Counted from the first letter of the stretch, positions 9,422 through 20,931 are shown. The stretch: DNA of 64,000 bases from Candidatus Atribacteria bacterium (GCA_018402425.1 JAGYIZ010000005.1:1-64000), one strand, 5' to 3'. Program-made: numbers and translations. The notes: generated by a model from the letters alone, not told the origin.

Positions 9422-10135
9422 TTATACTGCTATTTTAACATTATCTTCTAAAGATGCCTTCTTGCCTTCCAAAACAGCATCAGCAACAACTGAGGTCATC
9501 AGCTTGATTGCCCTGATTGCATCATCATTCCCAGGTATTACGTAATCAATTTCCTCAGGGTTACAATTGGTATCAACAACTGCTACAATAGGAATAGATA
9601 GCTTTCTAGCTTCCGCTACTGCAATTTTTTCTCGCTTTGGATCAATTATAAATAAAGCATCTGGCAATCTTTCCATATATTTAATGCCGGTTAATAATTT
9701 TTCAAGTTTTTCTTTTTCCCTTTTCAAAATAATGACTTCTTTTTTAGGTAGAAGATTAAAATCTTCCCCTTGTTCCATTTTTTCTAACTGAAAAAGACGC
9801 TTAACTCTTTGATTAATAGTATTAAAATTAGTCAATGTGCCACCGAGCCATCTATAGTTAACATATGGCATTCCACATTTTTCAGCCTCTAAACTAATTG
9901 ATTCCTGTGCCTGTTTTTTTGTTCCTACAAACATAATATTACCATTCTTACTAGCAAGGTTATGAACAAAATTGTAAGCTTCATCTATTAATTTTACAGT
10001 TTGTTGAAGGTCAATAATATATATATTATTCCTTTCAGTAAAAATATATGATCGCATTCTGGGATCCCAACGCCTTTTTTGATGTCCAAAATGGACACCA
10101 GACTCTAATAATTGTTTCATAGATACAACGCTCAA
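9422..10135 (-). CDS. rpsB: 30S ribosomal protein S2
   Basis: Small-subunit protein of 237 aa that sits between the head and platform. The N-terminal [20 protein letters not shown] is the family start, and [11 protein letters not shown] lies at about residues 89-99. [12 protein letters not shown] and later the [16 protein letters not shown] segment complete it. The start is a TTG preceded by AAAGGAG; the next ATG would cut off conserved residues. It heads the rpsB-tsf-pyrH-frr unit. The 330-base gap upstream contains half of a repeat element. Confidence 0.97.
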   Translation of the reverse strand: MSVVSMKQLLESGVHFGHQKRRWDPRMRSYIFTERNNIYIIDLQQTVKLIDEAYNFVHNLASKNGNIMFVGTKKQAQESISLEAEKCGMPYVNYRWLGGTLTNFNTINQRVKRLFQLEKMEQGEDFNLLPKKEVIILKREKEKLEKLLTGIKYMERLPDALFIIDPKREKIAVAEARKLSIPIVAVVDTNCNPEEIDYVIPGNDDAIRAIKLMTSVVADAVLEGKKASLEDNVKIAV

Positions 10136-10270
10136 ATAACCACTCTCCTTTTTAAAAATTATTTAAATATTTTATCATAGTTATATTATAAAATAAAGAA
10201 CGATAAAAACCAAATAAGTATAACATAATTAGTTTTGTTAATCAAGATAAACAATTGATATTGTAATTAG

Positions 10271-10390
10271 TAAATATCGCACCCACATAGCGGGTGGCTT
10301 TAAGAACCTCTAAAAGAGGTTTAACTTTTACATTAGCTCTTTTTCTTCCAATTTATTATTTCACCTTTAACTATAATATTAGAATGACTC
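10271..10390 (+). repeat. Intergenic modular repeat, copy B (left half only)
   Basis: It begins with AAATATCGCACCCACATAGC and continues GGGTGGCTTTAAGAACCTCT, then AAAGAGGTTTAAC, matching copy A nearly base for base. The stretch CCTTTAACTATAATATT is also shared with copy A. The GGACTTCAGG box and terminal palindrome are missing. It fills much of the 333-base gap between the hslU stop (10469) and the rpsB start (10135). I see no other gene in that gap. Confidence 0.8.
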
Positions 10391-10468
10391 TCAATATTTT
10401 TGCAAAATTTATAGACCTTTATAATATCTACTATTATATTATACATTAATTTTTAGTATTTGATATTA

Positions 10469-11899
10469 TTACAATATATATTTGCTCAAATCTTCCTGTT
10501 GTATGACATTTTGCAAACGAGTTTTAACATAGTTTTTAGTTATAACTAATTTCTTTTTTCCTATCTTAGGGGCATTAAATGATATCCTTTCCAATAATTT
10601 TTCAAGGACTGTATAAAGTCTCCTGGCACCAATGTTTTCATTTTGTTCATTTACAATTGCAGCCATCCTAGCCAATTCTTTTATTGCTTCATACTGAAAT
10701 TCCAACTCGATTCCTTCTGTTTTTAGAAGTGCCTTATATTGTTTAATTAAAGAATTGTCTGGCTCTATCAGTATTTTCTCTAAATCTTCTTGTTTCAAAC
10801 TATTTAATTCTACTCGTAACGGGAATCTACCCTGTAATTCAGGTATTAAATCTGAAGGTTTGGAGGAGTTGAAAGCACCAGCAGCTATAAAGAGAATATG
10901 GTCAGTCTTTACTACTCCATATTTAGTTACAACAGAAGAACCCTCAATAATTGGCAAAATATCTCTCTGTACACCACTTCTTGATACGTCAGGTCCATAT
11001 GATTTTTCTTTCATTGCAATTTTATCAATTTCGTCAATAAAAACAATTCCCAATTCCTCAGTTTTGGTAATAGCCTCCCTGGCTATCTTGTTTGTTTCCA
11101 ACATTTTTTCAATTTCCTCGTCCAGCAGAACGTTTCTTGCATCTGATATTTTTAACTTTTGCTTTTTTTTCTTGTTAGGCAACATTCTATCCATTATATC
11201 CTTAAAATTGATGCCGATTCCTTCCATACCCATATTAGAAAATAAATCCATTGAGGATTGGCTCTGTTCTTCAATATCAATATCGATAATTTTTTCTTCA
11301 AACTTTCCATTTCTGAGCCTTTCTCTCAGCTTTTCTTTTGTTTTTTTAAATCTTTCCTTTTGTTGATTTTGTTTAGATAAATCATGATCAGTGACTGTGT
11401 TTCCTTCTTTATCTATAAGAATACCATCGTGCTTGTTTTGGTAATTTATATTTGTCTCGTCTTTTAAATCTTCTTGATTAATGTTAGGGAAAAGAGCTTG
11501 CATTATTCTTTCTTCAACTTTTTCCTTAGCTTTCTCGCGAACCTCATCAATTTTTTCCTTCCGAATAAGTTGTATGGCAGCCTGTACCAAATCTCTTATC
11601 ATAGAATCAACATCTTTACCAACATAGCCTACTTCGGTAAATTTAGTTGCCTCTACTTTTATAAAAGGTGCTTTGACAATTTTAGCCAATCTGCGGGCTA
11701 TTTCAGTTTTTCCTACACCCGTAGGTCCTATCATTATAATATTTTTAGGAGTAACTTCATCAATTAATTTTTTAGGCAGTTTTTTTCTTCTTATTCTGTT
11801 TCTTAAGGCAATAGACACAGTTTCTTTTGCTTTTTTTTGTCCAATAATATATTTATTTAATTCTGATACAATCTCGGATGGAATTAAACCTTTTAACAT
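10469..11899 (-). CDS. hslU: ATP-dependent protease ATPase subunit HslU
   Basis: AAA+ unfoldase that feeds substrates into the HslV peptidase. It is 476 aa, slightly long. Walker A is GPTGVGKTE at about residues 54-62 and Walker B is IVFIDEIDKIA at about 290. Between them is the long charged intermediate (I) domain of roughly 110-245. Sensor and arginine-finger regions follow (GRFPLRVEL, GARRLYTVLE). The C-terminal DLSKYIL tail is the peptide that docks into HslV. It starts 13 bases after hslV ends, with GGAGG before its ATG. Confidence 0.97.
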   Translation of the reverse strand: MLKGLIPSEIVSELNKYIIGQKKAKETVSIALRNRIRRKKLPKKLIDEVTPKNIIMIGPTGVGKTEIARRLAKIVKAPFIKVEATKFTEVGYVGKDVDSMIRDLVQAAIQLIRKEKIDEVREKAKEKVEERIMQALFPNINQEDLKDETNINYQNKHDGILIDKEGNTVTDHDLSKQNQQKERFKKTKEKLRERLRNGKFEEKIIDIDIEEQSQSSMDLFSNMGMEGIGINFKDIMDRMLPNKKKKQKLKISDARNVLLDEEIEKMLETNKIAREAITKTEELGIVFIDEIDKIAMKEKSYGPDVSRSGVQRDILPIIEGSSVVTKYGVVKTDHILFIAAGAFNSSKPSDLIPELQGRFPLRVELNSLKQEDLEKILIEPDNSLIKQYKALLKTEGIELEFQYEAIKELARMAAIVNEQNENIGARRLYTVLEKLLERISFNAPKIGKKKLVITKNYVKTRLQNVIQQEDLSKYIL

Positions 11900-11911
11900 A
11901 ATTTTCCTCCA

Positions 11912-12457
11912 TTAGCTTTTAAGAAATTCAACTGCAACATAATCATTTGTATAAATGCAAATTGAGGCAGTTATTTTTAATGATTCCATGGCAATATCAG
12001 AAGCAGATAATTCAGTAAATCCAAGTAACGCTTGGGCTGATGCCAAAGCATACGGTCCACCAGAACCAATTGCTGCAATGGGTTTATCAGGTTCTATAAT
12101 ATCACCATTTCCCGATATAGTGAACATATCTTCTAAATCTGCAACAATTAATAGAGCCTCTAGTCTCCTTAATACTTTATCTGTTCTCCAATCTTTAGCT
12201 AACTCGATTGATGCCCGTTTTAGATTTCCCTGGAATTCCTCTAATTTATTCTCAAATCGTTCATATAAAGTAAGTGCATCTGCCGCACCTCCTGCAAAGC
12301 CGGTTAAAACTTTATTATGATAAATTTTCCTAATCTTTTTGGCTTCATTTTTAGCAATAGTATTACCCATCGTAATTTGTCCGTCTCCAGCAATAGCAAT
12401 CTCATTTTCCCGTCTGACAGCGAGAATTGTTGTACCTTTATACATAATCAATACCAT
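11912..12457 (-). CDS. hslV: ATP-dependent protease peptidase subunit HslV
   Basis: Proteasome-like threonine peptidase that forms the double hexamer capped by HslU. The core begins GTTILAVRR, whose first threonine after processing is the nucleophile. [17 protein letters not shown] and [14 protein letters not shown] follow in the family order. The frame opens at 12457, but that ATG abuts its own ribosome-binding sequence (AAGGAG). The TTG or ATG three to five codons later is a more likely start. It is followed by hslU in the usual hslVU pair. Confidence 0.96.
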   Translation of the reverse strand: MVLIMYKGTTILAVRRENEIAIAGDGQITMGNTIAKNEAKKIRKIYHNKVLTGFAGGAADALTLYERFENKLEEFQGNLKRASIELAKDWRTDKVLRRLEALLIVADLEDMFTISGNGDIIEPDKPIAAIGSGGPYALASAQALLGFTELSASDIAMESLKITASICIYTNDYVAVEFLKS

Positions 12458-12521
12458 CTCCTTAAATTGTAATATTGTTTTGTGATTGTTTTTATTTTAT
12501 ATGTTCAAATATAAAAATATT

Positions 12522-13442
12522 TTATTTTCTCGGAATAGAATTTTTATAAGTTTTTATTAATTTGTCTTTGGTTATATGAGTATAAATCTGTGTAGTTGAT
12601 AAGCTTTCATGTCCCAATAACTCTTGTACTGATCGTAAATCAGCACCGCCATTCAAGAGGTGAGTTGCAAAAGTATGCCTAAAGACATGTGGACTAATTT
12701 TCTTATTTAGATGAGCAAGTTGCATATACTTGTTAATCATTCTCCGAATACTTCTAGGAGAAAGCCTTTTTCCAATACAATTAATGAATAAAGCCTTAGA
12801 TAAGATTGATTGATGATAATTTGCCCTTGGTACCTGTTCCCGGTATTTCAAATAGTTGTATATGGCTGTTTTAGCTGGCTTGCTAAATGGAATTATCCTT
12901 TCTTTAGAGCCTTTGCCCATAACTTTTATTATATCATCATCCAAATTTATGTCATCAACGTTTAAACTAGAAAGTTCTGTTACCCGCATTCCTGTTCCAT
13001 ACAACAATTCTACAATAGCTTGATTTCTTTTGATAATAGGTTTGTTTTCTTTGAAAGAATCAATTAACTTGATGACTTCTTCAAAAAATAAAAAATCCGG
13101 TAACCCTTTTTTTATTTTGGGAATTTGTACATACTCTGCTGGATTGCTATTGATTAATTCTTGCTGTATTAAATATTTAAAAAATACACGAAAAGATGAT
13201 ATTTTTCTTGCTATTGTTCTGTCGGCATATCTTTCTTGTTTCAAAAAAACAACATATTTTCTTATATGATGGTAATTAATAAGAGTAAAATCGTTGATTT
13301 TCTTATCTTTATTTATGAAATACAATAAATCACAGATATCTTTAATATATGCATTTATGGTATTGTAAGAAAAATTTCTTCTTTCTTTAAGATAATTTTT
13401 ATAATCTTTTAGTTGATTAATTAGTATTTTTGTTTTATTCAT
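12522..13442 (-). CDS. xerC: Tyrosine recombinase XerC/XerD family
   Basis: Site-specific recombinase that resolves chromosome dimers at dif during division. It is 306 aa. The SAM-like N-terminal DNA-binding domain covers about 1-100. The catalytic domain has the first arginine in LYGTGMRVTELSSL, then HVFRHTFATHLL (His/Arg) and LGHESLSTTQIYTH with the His and nucleophilic Tyr. It overlaps the end of topA by eight bases and precedes hslVU, the same order as codV-clpQ-clpY in Bacillus, which favours XerC. XerD cannot be excluded. Confidence 0.9.
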   Translation of the reverse strand: MNKTKILINQLKDYKNYLKERRNFSYNTINAYIKDICDLLYFINKDKKINDFTLINYHHIRKYVVFLKQERYADRTIARKISSFRVFFKYLIQQELINSNPAEYVQIPKIKKGLPDFLFFEEVIKLIDSFKENKPIIKRNQAIVELLYGTGMRVTELSSLNVDDINLDDDIIKVMGKGSKERIIPFSKPAKTAIYNYLKYREQVPRANYHQSILSKALFINCIGKRLSPRSIRRMINKYMQLAHLNKKISPHVFRHTFATHLLNGGADLRSVQELLGHESLSTTQIYTHITKDKLIKTYKNSIPRK

Positions 13443-15537
13443 CTTTGCTTACCTTTTTACGGTAATCACATTCTTTCGCACTACATTGGTAATAAGTTCC
13501 CTTTTTTTTGCTACTTATTTTTACTAAGATAGAGCCACACTTCGGACATTTTTCATTGACAGGCATATGAATGGAATAGAAATCACATTTAGGGTAATTG
13601 CTACATCCATAGAATATTCTTCCTTTTTTACTTTTCCGTTTAATAATTTCACCGTTACAATTCTCCTTAGGACAAGTAACCCCTATTTTTATCATATATG
13701 GCTTGGTAGGATGTTTGGTAGAAAATTTGGAACAAGCAAGGTATTTACCATAAGGTCCGTTTTTTATTTCCATTTGACTTCCACAGACTGTACACTTCTC
13801 ATCTGTCAATACCCTACTCTTTTCAATTAATTTTTCAGGTGGGTTTTGGGTTAATCTGTTTATATCTGTTAATAGTGATTGATAGAATATATCCAATGTT
13901 TTTTGCCAGTTATTTTCTCCTGATTCGATTTTATCCAATTTACTTTCCATTATTGCAGTAAACTTAACATTGATTATATTGGAAAAATAATTCATTAAAA
14001 ATTCATCTACAACAAATCCTAATCTAGTAGGGATAAACTTTTTATTTTCTTTTTCTACATAATTTCTACTTTGTATTTTATCAATTATAACTGAATAAGT
14101 GCTTGGTCTTCCGATACCTTCTTTTTCTAAAACTTTCACCAGACTTGCTTCATTATATCTGGCTGGCGGTTTAGTAAATGATTGTTTGGAGTCCAATTTT
14201 GTCAATATTAGCTTTTCGCCTACTTCTAAATTAGGTACTATTTTTTTATCGATATCATTGTTATCGAAAATTTTAAGATATCCGGGAAACAATATTTTGG
14301 CACCATTTAATTCAAAAATATAATCATTAACTTTTATTTTTACATTGCATCTTTCTAGTAAGACAGACTTCATCTGGCTAGCAATAAAATATTTCCAGAT
14401 TAATTGGTATAGCTTATATTGGTCTGATGATAAACTTTCTTTTATAAGCTCAGGGTATAGATCTATTGAAGTTGGTCTGATTGCTTCATGTGCATCCTGT
14501 ATTTTAGCACTTCCTTTTTTTGTTAAACGATTACTTTTTCTACCAAAAGAGACATATTCTTTTCCATAGTTTGTCTGTATGTAATTTCTTGCATTATTTT
14601 TTGCTTCATCAGATATTCGATTAGAATCAGTTCTCATATAAGTAATCAATCCCAGAGTCCCCTTACCTGTTATAGAGATACCCTCATATAATTGTTGGGC
14701 AATACGCATTGTACGTTTTACTGAAAAATTTAATTTATTATAGGATACCTGTTGTAATGTACTTGTTTTGAATGGCAATGGTGCATGTTTATGTTCCTTT
14801 TTATTTTTTATTTCAGAAACAATAAATTGACTGTCTTTAATTTCATTACAAATACTTTCAGCTTGTTCCTTTTTTCTGATATCAATCTTTTTACCATTTT
14901 TTGAAACCAATGATGCTTCAAAGGGGATTTCTTTTTTATTGGTTTTCTTTAATAAAAAGGCATTAATTTTCCAATATTCTTCAGGCTGAAATGCCTGTAT
15001 TTCTTTTTCTCTTTTGACAATCAGATGTACCGCAACTGACTGTACCCTACCGGCACTTTTTCCACGAGCATATTTATAACACAAGGGGCTTACTTTGTAT
15101 CCAACTAAACGATCAAGTAATCTTCGTGCAATTTGTGAATCAACAACATTCATATTAAGTTTTCTGGGATTTTTAACTGCTTGAATAACAACATCCTTTG
15201 TAATTTCATTAAAAACAATACGGCATTCTTCTTTTTCCAGGTCTAACTCTCTGGCAATATGCCATGATATTGCTTCTCCTTCCCTGTCCGGATCGGTTGC
15301 CAGTAATATTTTATCTTTCCCTTCAGCAATGTTTTTCAGTTTTTTAATCATTTGACGTTTAGCAGGAATAATAACCCAGGTAGGTTCAAAATGATTTTCC
15401 GTATTTATTCCTAATCTAGATTTTGGAAGATCTTTGATATGACCTTTACTTGAAGTAATCTGGAAACCTTCTCCCAAAATCTCTTTAAGAACTTTTTCCT
15501 TAGTTGGGGATTCTACAATAATTAGATGTTCTTTCAT
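13435..15537 (-). CDS. topA: DNA topoisomerase I (type IA)
   Basis: Relaxes negative supercoils by single-strand passage. It is 700 aa. The N-terminal Toprim domain has IIVESPTKEK and ATDPDREGEA with its acidic metal ligands at about residues 78-84. The active tyrosine is in ITYMRTDSNRISD at about 300. The C-terminus carries three zinc-ribbon repeats: CTVCGS, CPKENCNG...CSNYPKCDF and CPKCGS...CSAKECDY. It heads the topA-xerC-hslVU run; plsY lies 57 bases upstream. Confidence 0.97.
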   Translation of the reverse strand: MKEHLIIVESPTKEKVLKEILGEGFQITSSKGHIKDLPKSRLGINTENHFEPTWVIIPAKRQMIKKLKNIAEGKDKILLATDPDREGEAISWHIARELDLEKEECRIVFNEITKDVVIQAVKNPRKLNMNVVDSQIARRLLDRLVGYKVSPLCYKYARGKSAGRVQSVAVHLIVKREKEIQAFQPEEYWKINAFLLKKTNKKEIPFEASLVSKNGKKIDIRKKEQAESICNEIKDSQFIVSEIKNKKEHKHAPLPFKTSTLQQVSYNKLNFSVKRTMRIAQQLYEGISITGKGTLGLITYMRTDSNRISDEAKNNARNYIQTNYGKEYVSFGRKSNRLTKKGSAKIQDAHEAIRPTSIDLYPELIKESLSSDQYKLYQLIWKYFIASQMKSVLLERCNVKIKVNDYIFELNGAKILFPGYLKIFDNNDIDKKIVPNLEVGEKLILTKLDSKQSFTKPPARYNEASLVKVLEKEGIGRPSTYSVIIDKIQSRNYVEKENKKFIPTRLGFVVDEFLMNYFSNIINVKFTAIMESKLDKIESGENNWQKTLDIFYQSLLTDINRLTQNPPEKLIEKSRVLTDEKCTVCGSQMEIKNGPYGKYLACSKFSTKHPTKPYMIKIGVTCPKENCNGEIIKRKSKKGRIFYGCSNYPKCDFYSIHMPVNEKCPKCGSILVKISSKKKGTYYQCSAKECDYRKKVSKDE

Positions 15538-15594
15538 ATATAATATTTTCCTATAGACTTAAAATATTTTAGAATAAAATCGAATGACCCTATT

Positions 15595-16191
15595 TTACTT
15601 GTTCCCATTAGTAATCTTATTTTCTTTTTTGTGCAGCAACCTATTGATATTACTATGGTGCCTAATAATAGCAAATAAAAAAATTATAACAACAAAAATC
15701 TTAAATTCCAAAGGTGTTTTGAATAAAAAAGATATAATTAACATGGCAAAAACCGAAATAATGGAACCCAATGCAGCAAATCTGGTAGTAAATACAATAG
15801 CTCCCCATATTATTGCTGCAATGATTGCAATATATGGATAGAAAGACAAGACAACACCATATGTAGTGGCGATTCCCTTTCCACCTTTAAAATTTAAAAA
15901 AACAGACCAGTTATGGCCAATAATTGCAGCAAGCCCAATCAATAAATAAAATTCAATTGACTCTACCAGTAACCATTTTGCCAGTATAATTGAAAAAAAA
16001 CCTTTCAGACAATCTCCAATTAAAACTAACAAGGCATACTTGGTTCCCATAACCCTAAAGCTATTGGATGCGCCAATGTTACCACTCCCATATTCCCTGA
16101 TATCTATTCTTTTTAAGTACTTTCCTACAAGGTAACCAAATGGTATTGAGCCAATTAGATAACTACACAAAATTATAAAAATATGTGTCAT
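15595..16191 (-). CDS. plsY: Acyl-phosphate glycerol-3-phosphate acyltransferase PlsY
   Basis: Membrane enzyme of 198 aa that acylates glycerol 3-phosphate from acyl phosphate to make lysophosphatidate. Motif 1 GSGNIGASNSFRVMG is at about residues 36-50. Motif 2 HNWSVFLNFKGGKGIAT is at about 92-108, and the third conserved region comes late in the protein. Five membrane segments are visible. It lies 16 bases after der. Its usual partner plsX is not seen in the window. Confidence 0.95.
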   Translation of the reverse strand: MTHIFIILCSYLIGSIPFGYLVGKYLKRIDIREYGSGNIGASNSFRVMGTKYALLVLIGDCLKGFFSIILAKWLLVESIEFYLLIGLAAIIGHNWSVFLNFKGGKGIATTYGVVLSFYPYIAIIAAIIWGAIVFTTRFAALGSIISVFAMLIISFLFKTPLEFKIFVVIIFLFAIIRHHSNINRLLHKKENKITNGNK

Positions 16192-16206
16192 TTCTTAATC
16201 ATCCAA

Positions 16207-17526
16207 TTAATATTTTTTTCTTTTTTGATAATGTAATACAATGGGAATTCCTTTAAGATTAAAATACTGCATAAATTGATTTTCAAGATATCTTTGATAT
16301 GAATTATATAAGAGTTCAGGTTCATTTACAAATACCTTAAATGTTGGTGGATTTACCCCTACCTGGGTAATATAAAAAAAATGAAGCCTTCTTCCATTAA
16401 TAATTTTTGGAGGTTTGTGATTTACAATTTTTATAAAAATTTGTTCAATTCCGAGTATTAATATTTTTATTATATTCATTATAGGTGTTTGTAATTGCTT
16501 TTAAATTTGAGAAACATTTTTTTGCCAACTGCTATAGTTGTTAATATCTGTGTATCTTTTAGAAATCTTAATTCATTATCTACTCATTTTTAGTAATAAA
16601 TCTTTATCAATTTCTTTTTGTTTGACTACTAAATCATATATTTATTTAACAAAACAATACAAGCCTTTTTCTTCCATAATCTTTTCTGCAAGACGTTTAT
16701 GCATACTTATATAATTATTTGCATTTAAAACAAGTAACACTATATCTACTTTTTAATGGATTCCAATGCACAAGAATATTTCCGAAATCATTCAACTTTT
16801 TCTTGTACTTTTTTTTCCTGAAGACCCGAATGTATCTACAAATTTCAATTTATATTCATTAAAATCCATGGAAGCTTCAATGGCATCGCGTGTAGTACCG
16901 GGATGAGTTATCAACAATTATTCTTTCATCATTTAAGTGCATTTAAAATACTGGATTTACCACATTTGGTTTTTCCAATGATGGCAATCTTTATTGTATT
17001 GCTATCTTTTTCTTCGTTATCTTTACCGAACAATCATTATCAATGGCAGTTAATTTGACGAATTTTTCCAATAATTCACCAATATTTTCCCGCTGCTCTG
17101 CTGATACAAAACAGGGTTTCCCATACCCAGTTTGATGTAAATCACCTAAAAAATAGTTTCTATCTTTAATGTCGTTTTTATTAGTACAAAAATTGTCTTT
17201 TATTTTTGCGTATAAATTTGGCAATATCAACATCTTCTTGTTGAATGCCTGTCATAATATCAAGCATTATGAAGACAATATCCAGATTCGATTATTGCTC
17301 TTTTGATTGTTCAATTATTTTCCCTTGTATAAATTCTTTTTCTTTATCATAAATAATTCCGCCTGTATCAATCAGTAAGAAAGTTTACCTTAGGAAAAAT
17401 CAGCATAGTTTCTATCACGGGTAATACCTGTTTCTCTTAAAACTATTTTTCTATATCAACTAGGCGATTAAATAAAGTTGATTTTCCTGTATTTGTCTTT
17501 CCGATAATTGCTATTTTTGTTACCAT
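16207..17526 (-). pseudogene. der: GTPase Der (EngA), frame-disrupted
   Basis: Double-GTPase ribosome assembly factor. The ATG at 17526 opens VTKIAIIGKTNTGKSTLFNR, the first G domain (usual form NVGKST). Further frames give TGITRDR, IDTGGII, NKNDIKDR (second-region NKxD) and KPCFVSAEQRENIGELLEKF. The C-terminal KH-like domain is open at 16207-16479 and contains PPTFKVFVNEP. At least eight shifts or stops separate these pieces. The gene is essential, so sequence error is the likely cause. It lies between rpe and plsY. Confidence 0.85.
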
Positions 17527-17622
17527 AATCCTGCTCTGTTTTTATATTGTTTAAAATATTAATCTCATATTATAATATTGCCTGTTATTTTGTAAGAATG
17601 TTATTGATTAGAAATGATAATT

Positions 17623-18285
17623 TTATTTAGACAACATTTCTTGAATGCTGTTAATTATTTTCAGGATATTGTGATTTAAATATTTCAGAACCAACTACTA
17701 ATATGTTAGCACCAGCTTGGTTTACACCTAAGATATTTTCAAGATTAATTCCTCATCAACCTGAATATCAATATCTTTTTAGCTTTTATAACCATTTCCT
17801 GCTTGCTGTAATCTTTATTAAACATCATTGACGGTATGAATTTTTGACCATTTCAAATCAAGTTTACTGTCATAATAAGTATAGTATTCAATTTATCCGT
17901 AACATATTTTATTAATTCAATGGTGAAGAGAGTTAGCGCTACTCCTGCCTTTAAACCAGAATCCAAAAGAATAATCTGAAGTGTGCTATCTAAATGCTTA
18001 CAAGCCTCTGCATGGACTATAAGACAATCGTTTTATCATAGCATGAGAGAAATCATTGATAAAATTTTCTGGATTTTCTATCATCAGATGTACACTCAAT
18101 GGAATAGAGGTGATTTTACTTATTGTTTCAATATCATGGGCCCAAAAGATATATTTGGAACAAAATTACCATCCATTATATCAAGATGTATCAAATCTAT
18201 TTTACTTTTTCTAACATAAGTAAAACTTCTACTGTAAACAAGAAAAATCAGCATTCAATATCGATGGCAATTTATTTTTAATCAT
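17623..18285 (-). pseudogene. rpe: Ribulose-phosphate 3-epimerase, frame-disrupted
   Basis: Pentose phosphate pathway TIM-barrel enzyme interconverting ribulose 5-phosphate and xylulose 5-phosphate. From the ATG at 18285 it reads [12 protein letters not shown]. It then continues in another frame with [20 protein letters not shown] (metal His and Asp) and PLSVHLMIENPENFI. The distal half shows AGANILVVGSEIF. Multiple single-base shifts interrupt it. It lies between comM and der; in Bacillus rpe is near the rsgA region, so this placement is lineage-specific. Confidence 0.85.
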
Positions 18286-18323
18286 TATCTTACCCTTTCA
18301 AAAGAATTAAAAAACATTATTTA

Positions 18324-19834
18324 TTATATTAAATCTTCTATCAAACTTCGGTATTGAATTGCCTCGGATAGATGAGAAATATTTATTTCTTCCGACAAAC
18401 TAATCTGCAATTGTTCTTGATAGTTTTAATATTTATCATAAGCTCAGGCGCTTAATTTTAATTTATCCATGGCATGATTCAGCAAAGCCCAACCGTCTTT
18501 CGATAATTTGCAATGTTTTCCAACGTATCTTTTGATTCATTTGAGAATTACTAAATATAGATTGATTTTTAAAACGCATCTGCTGAATATTTCTTGATTT
18601 TTCTATTCTGTCCCTGATTGTATTAGAAGTATCTTCATGACTATTTCTGTTTGCTAATTCCTATAATCTAATCTTGGTACTAATTTGTATATCTATTCTA
18701 TCCAACAATGGGCCTGAGATTTTTGATCTATTTTCAGGATTTGATTAGAATACAGGTACACTGTTTTACGGGGTCTAAAATAACCACAAGGACATGGGTT
18801 AAGCGGCAATTAGCATAAAATGAGAAAGATAAGTAACTGATCTTAATGTCACTGGATATTGTGACTTTACCACTTTCTAAGGTTGGCGTAATGACTCCAA
18901 GGCAGAACGATTAAATTCCAGGCAATTCGTCTAAAAATAGTACACCGTTATGTGCCATACTAATTTCTCTTGGTTTTGGTATACGCCCTCTCGTTAATCC
19001 TATATTATAATAGTATGGTGTGGAGAACGAAAAGGTCTCTAGTCATAATTGGGCAATCCCGATTAGATAGATTGGAAACACTATATAACCGTGTTATTTC
19101 TATTGATTCCTCAGGGACAAAGATGGTAAGATTGTTGGTATCCTTTGACTAACATTGTTTTACCAGATCCAGGTGGTCCCTATCATAATTACATTATGAC
19201 CTACTATTTGGCTGACGACCTCTAGAATCTTTTGGCATGGTTTTCTTTACATCAGAAAATCTATTTGATAATCATTACTATGCCTCATTATTTCTTTTTT
19301 ATCAACCTTAATTGGCAAAATATCAATTTCTTTATTTAGAAACCTAACCACTTCTCTCCAAATTAGAAATAGGATAAATATTAATTCCATCTACAATACC
19401 AGCTTCAGGTGCATTTTCTTTGGGTACAATTATATTTTTAAATCCTTTTCTCCTCGCCATTAGTGCTATAGACAATATACCATTCACCGGTCTTATTTGA
19501 CCATTAAGAGAGACCTCTCCGATGATAATAAATTTATTATAGAAAAATTATTTATCTGATTGTTGTGACCAATATTCCAATGGCGATAGGTAAATCCAGG
19601 GCTGGTCCTTCTTTCTTGACGTTGGCCGGGGCTAAATTAACAGTTATTCTTTGCATGGGAAATTGATATTCAGTATTTTTATTGCAGACCTTACTCTCTC
19701 TCTTGATTCCTGTACAGCTGTATCTGGAAGTCCGACAATATTAAAGAAGGGAGTCCATTAAAAACATCTATTTCTACTTCAACGACAAATGCATCTACTC
19801 CAAAAAGGCCAGTACTGCGAAGTTTTGCTATCAA
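18324..19834 (-). pseudogene. comM: YifB/ComM family Mg chelatase-like AAA ATPase, frame-disrupted
   Basis: Hexameric helicase-like protein linked to branch migration in natural transformation. The N-terminal Lon-S5-like part reads IAKLRSTGLFGVDAFVVEVE. Later frames give GQIRPVNGILSIALMARRKG, the zinc/AAA region, GRIPKPREISMAHNGVLFLDE (Walker B region) and LLDRIDIQI. The end reads RTIADL before the stop at 18324. The TTG start at 19834 is a best guess. Many shifts are present. No dprA follows, although dprA is a common neighbour. Confidence 0.8.
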
Positions 19835-19863
19835 CAGAACACCTACAATCCATGTTACATAAT

Positions 19864-20208
19864 TATTGAATAAAAGCATTAGTAATATGCCTTATTTCTC
19901 TTAATAAATATTTATCAAATTTTATGGAAATAACATCAAAACGAAATAATTTATTTTTATTTGTTTCTTTTTATATAAAACTGAGAACTTTAATTATTTT
20001 TCTTTTTTATAGGAGTGATCGCCTCTTCCGGAAAGACCATACTTTTGACTTTCTTGATTTTACTTCTATAAAGCAAATACAATTTTTGTTTTTCAGCAAT
20101 AATATCAATTTCACCAAAAGGGGCTTTAGATTCTGTTCCAAATAGTATAACCGTTTCTGAGCAAGTACTGTCCTGCTAAATCTTTATAATTTGTCCAATG
20201 TTATTCAT
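19864..20208 (-). pseudogene. yraN: YraN family (UPF0102) nuclease-fold protein, frame-disrupted
   Basis: Small restriction-endonuclease-fold protein of unclear role found next to rnhB in many bacteria. Recognisable pieces are LLRNGYTIWN, then APFGEIDIIAEKQK with the conserved Glu-Ile-Asp, followed by FIEVKSR and EEAITPIKK in other frames. The ATG at 20208 abuts the rnhB stop. About four single-base shifts break the frame. Confidence 0.75.
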
Positions 20209-20841
20209 TTATAATTCAATATGCATATAACCTTTCTTGTTGATATTTTGTTCATATCCACATCCTTTAATACACTTTTGAATGTTTTTCGATGCAAAGG
20301 ACAAATACCATATTTTTAATTGCCATTATATGGTTTCTTGTACCATATCCAACATTTTTATCAAATTGATAAAAGGATACTTTGTGAAATCGTACATAAT
20401 TTATCACGGTATACCTTGGCAATAATGGATCTTTGCGGCAATAGAAATGCTTTATCTACCCTTGATAAGATTATCTTGAGGTATTCGGTTATAAGGAATT
20501 TTGTCATCAACTAAAATATAATCAGGAAATCTCTTCAAATTCATAAGGGCTCTTTTCATTGCCAGAAAAGTTGCTTGTGCAATGTGATTTTATCTATTAT
20601 GTCAGGTTCAACAATTCCAATACCTATATCTTTTGATTTGTTTTGATAAGCTCAAAAGATTCTCTCTTTTTATTCTATTTAATTTTTGAATCCTTAAGGT
20701 AAAGTAAGATAAAAATAATCCAATATCCTTAATAACCACTGCGAGTTTGCAACAACAGGTCCTGCCAAAGCTCCCCCGTCCAACCTCATCTATTCCAGCA
20801 ATATAATAAAAGCCATTAGAAATATGTCTTTTTCGAAACAT
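20209..20841 (-). pseudogene. rnhB: Ribonuclease HII, frame-disrupted
   Basis: Removes RNA from RNA-DNA hybrids and misincorporated ribonucleotides. The N-terminal 77 codons (20608-20841) are open with IAGIDEVGRGSF, the DEVGRG catalytic motif. Downstream frames give DIGIGIVEPD, FPDYILVDDKIP (catalytic Asp) and ISIAAKDP, then GYGTRNHIMAI. The C-terminal CPLHRKTFKSV-type segment follows. Several indels are present. It lies between rplS and yraN as in many genomes. Confidence 0.85.
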
Positions 20842-20931
20842 TTAAGTCTTTCCACTCTTTCTCTTTCTCGGTAAAAAAACTTAATATTTTTTTAAGCTAG
20901 TATCTTTCCTATATAATATCTTTTATTCAAT